From Lentilactobacillus kribbianus (GTDB lineage: Bacteria > Bacillota > Bacilli > Lactobacillales > Lactobacillaceae): 64,000 bases of DNA. The notes under the pieces are model-generated. The model was not told the DNA's origin, did not search any database, and saw only the letters and a list, made by a program, of their open reading frames with translations. A program made the translations under genes and the position numbers. Shown here one piece after another: positions 62,480-64,000 of this stretch. Numbering within the stretch: position 1 is the stretch's first letter; the number at the start of each line of letters is the position of its first letter. The stretch lies in assembly GCF_013184075.1 (NCBI RefSeq), contig NZ_JABEQQ010000002.1, positions 434,001 to 498,000 of the forward strand, given 5' to 3'.

Positions 62480-64000
62480 ATGAAATCAAATAAACGAATC
62501 TTATCAGTCAGTTTCTTTATCCCTGTTTTAATTACCATTTTTTACTTTGCCTGCCGGCACATGGCCCCCTTTGGCAGTTCCTCAATTTTAACTGTCGATT
62601 TAGGCCAACAATATATTGATTTTTTTGCATATTTCAGAGAAACCATTCTCCACAATCCTCGTGGCATTTTCTATACTTTTGCTCAAGGACTTGGCGGCAA
62701 TATGTTCGGCACTTGGGCCTATTATCTAATGAGTCCGTTAAATTGGCTTTTATTATTTTTCCCCACGCAACAATTACCCAGCGCCATTTTATTGCTAACC
62801 GTTTTAAAATACGGTCTAGCCGGTTTAAGCAGTGCTTATTTATTATTACAATTAAAGCAAATGGATAATCGTTACATTCCAGCATTTTCTACTTGCTATT
62901 CATTAATGGGCTGGATGGTGGCTAATCAATTAAACATCATTTGGCTAGATGCTATCATTATCTTGCCGTTAGTATTTTTGGGCGTTATCCGTTTGATTGT
63001 ATATCAAAAAGCAGCTACATATATCCTATGGTTAACCCTAATTTTAATTATTAACTACTATTTTGCCTATATGATTGCCATCTTCATTACGCTGATGGTT
63101 TGGTTCATTAATTTTAATCACTCTAACAATCGTCAGCAATTTTGGCTCACTGAATGGCGTTGGTTCAAAGCTTCATTAATCAGTGGTGCCCTAGCAGCAT
63201 TTAGCTTAATTCCAACGTATTTATCTTTACGAAATAGTAAAATGAACTATTCCACTAATCTATTTCATTTTAAAGTGGAATATAATCCCTTACAATTTTT
63301 TGGTAAATTTTTTAACGGTTCTTTTGACTTTAAGCAACTCCCCAGTGGTACTCCTAATCTCTTTGTAGCCAGCTTTATCTTAATTTTAGTAGGATATTTT
63401 TATTTTTCTAATAGCATTACGCTTCGTTTAAAGCTAAGTCATTTGGCCATCACTTTGTTCATGTTTGTATCCATGTGGTTTGCCCCACTAGACCTGTTAT
63501 GGCATGCTGGTCAAATGCCAGTTTGGTATCCTTATCGCTTTTCTTTCGTCTTTTCTTTTTGGTTAATTATTACGGCTTATTATACTTGGTCAATTATTTT
63601 GCAAAATCAATTAGAAAAAGGAGCCCTTATGAAAACTTTGATTGTAGCTGTTATCATCATTGCAGCTATTGGTCTTATCATAAAACAACTCGAATACCTA
63701 ACCATTCCTAATTACCTAATTGGTATTGGTTACTTTATCCTTACCGCTATCCTTTTAGTAATACTGGCAAAGCAGTCTTTATATCAGGATAAATATTTAC
63801 CCGTTGTAGTAGTTAGTTTAGTAGCAGTTGAAATGACAATCAATTTTGTCAATTCATTAAATAACCTCTCTTACTTGAATAGTAACGAATATAGTTCATA
63901 TGCTCAAATGGTTCAAAAACAAGCACGGTTACTTCAATCAAACGACTCCTCATTTTATCGAATTGGCAGTACCTTTGCTCGAACTAAAAATGATCCCTTT
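62480..64000 (+). CDS. YfhO-family membrane protein, 5' part
   Basis: This open frame runs from ATG at 62480, after GAAAGGAAG, to the window end (507 codons, cut off). It is a polytopic membrane protein with many hydrophobic helices. The N-terminal loop FGSSSILTVDLGQQYIDFF and GGNMFGTWAYYLMSPLNWL are typical of YfhO. The last residues, YRIGSTFARTKNDPF, fit the large extracellular domain. YfhO proteins act in glycosylation of lipoteichoic acid or other wall polymers. It is divergent from the PBP gene. Confidence 0.88.
   Translation, partial: MKSNKRILSVSFFIPVLITIFYFACRHMAPFGSSSILTVDLGQQYIDFFAYFRETILHNPRGIFYTFAQGLGGNMFGTWAYYLMSPLNWLLLFFPTQQLPSAILLLTVLKYGLAGLSSAYLLLQLKQMDNRYIPAFSTCYSLMGWMVANQLNIIWLDAIIILPLVFLGVIRLIVYQKAATYILWLTLILIINYYFAYMIAIFITLMVWFINFNHSNNRQQFWLTEWRWFKASLISGALAAFSLIPTYLSLRNSKMNYSTNLFHFKVEYNPLQFFGKFFNGSFDFKQLPSGTPNLFVASFILILVGYFYFSNSITLRLKLSHLAITLFMFVSMWFAPLDLLWHAGQMPVWYPYRFSFVFSFWLIITAYYTWSIILQNQLEKGALMKTLIVAVIIIAAIGLIIKQLEYLTIPNYLIGIGYFILTAILLVILAKQSLYQDKYLPVVVVSLVAVEMTINFVNSLNNLSYLNSNEYSSYAQMVQKQARLLQSNDSSFYRIGSTFARTKNDPF

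Noticed and set aside
1-64000. CRISPR arrays, insertion sequences, toxin-antitoxin operons, prophage
   Set aside because: I looked for spaced direct repeats, transposase motifs, paired small toxin genes and phage structural genes. None were found apart from the single small peptide gene reported above.

Overview
This 64 kb window is chromosomal core sequence from an AT-rich, low-GC Gram-positive bacterium. Gene order and protein families point to the Lactobacillaceae: codV-type xerC with hslV and hslU, glnR-glnA, rplU-prp-rpmA, a YqgQ/rhomboid/glucokinase cluster and a PrkC-type kinase with PASTA repeats. I cannot fix genus or species from sequence reading alone. I see no insertion sequence, prophage, CRISPR array or resistance island. 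Only five protein genes (plsY, rpmB, a YolD-like gene, a DUF3042 gene and a partial yfhO) and one tRNA lie on the plus strand. All other genes read leftwards.

A near-consensus Firmicutes dif site (chromosome dimer resolution site) lies at 235-262. If it is the real dif, the window starts at the replication terminus, and the leftward coding bias is what the right-hand replichore should show. A XerC-type recombinase gene lies 12 kb away.

Layout: 0.3-1.7 kb, methionine sulfoxide repair operon (msrB, an Fe-S-scaffold-like gene, msrA). 1.8-3.8 kb, LysR regulator and Mn-dependent pyrophosphatase. 3.8-8.2 kb, topoisomerase IV (parE-parC). 8.4-9.0 kb, plsY. 9.0-12.9 kb, aldose-epimerase-like gene with hslU, hslV and xerC. 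12.9-28.6 kb, translation, secretion, lipid and chromosome cluster (rplS, trmD, rimM, khpA, rpsP, ffh, ylxM, ftsY, smc, rnc, acpP, plsX, recG, fakA-like, yloU-like). 28.8 kb, rpmB. 29.1-41.1 kb, the thiN-rpe-rsgA-prkC-stp-rsmB-fmt-priA-coaBC-rpoZ-gmk run. 41.2-41.6 kb, a YolD-like gene with an apparent LexA-controlled promoter. 41.6-48.0 kb, recN-argR-tlyA-ispA-xseB-xseA-folD. 48.0-50.7 kb, nusB, yqhY-like, efp, rpmA, prp, rplU with its leader. 50.7-51.3 kb, an unlisted 38-residue membrane peptide gene and tRNA-Arg(UCU). 51.4-53.8 kb, an all-alpha dUTPase with two unrecognised genes. 54.0-56.8 kb, glnA, glnR and miaA. 56.8-60.2 kb, DUF3042, rhodanese-like, glucokinase, yqgQ, rhomboid, formyl-THF cyclo-ligase and rpmG. 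60.3-62.4 kb, a PBP2-type transpeptidase. 62.5 kb to the end, a truncated YfhO-family gene.

The window is mostly conserved housekeeping. The points that most repay a second look are the dif site, the SOS-box-driven YolD-like gene, the 38-aa membrane peptide between rplU and tRNA-Arg, and the dUTPase-linked unknown gene pair. Functions are inferred by reading motifs; no database search was run.
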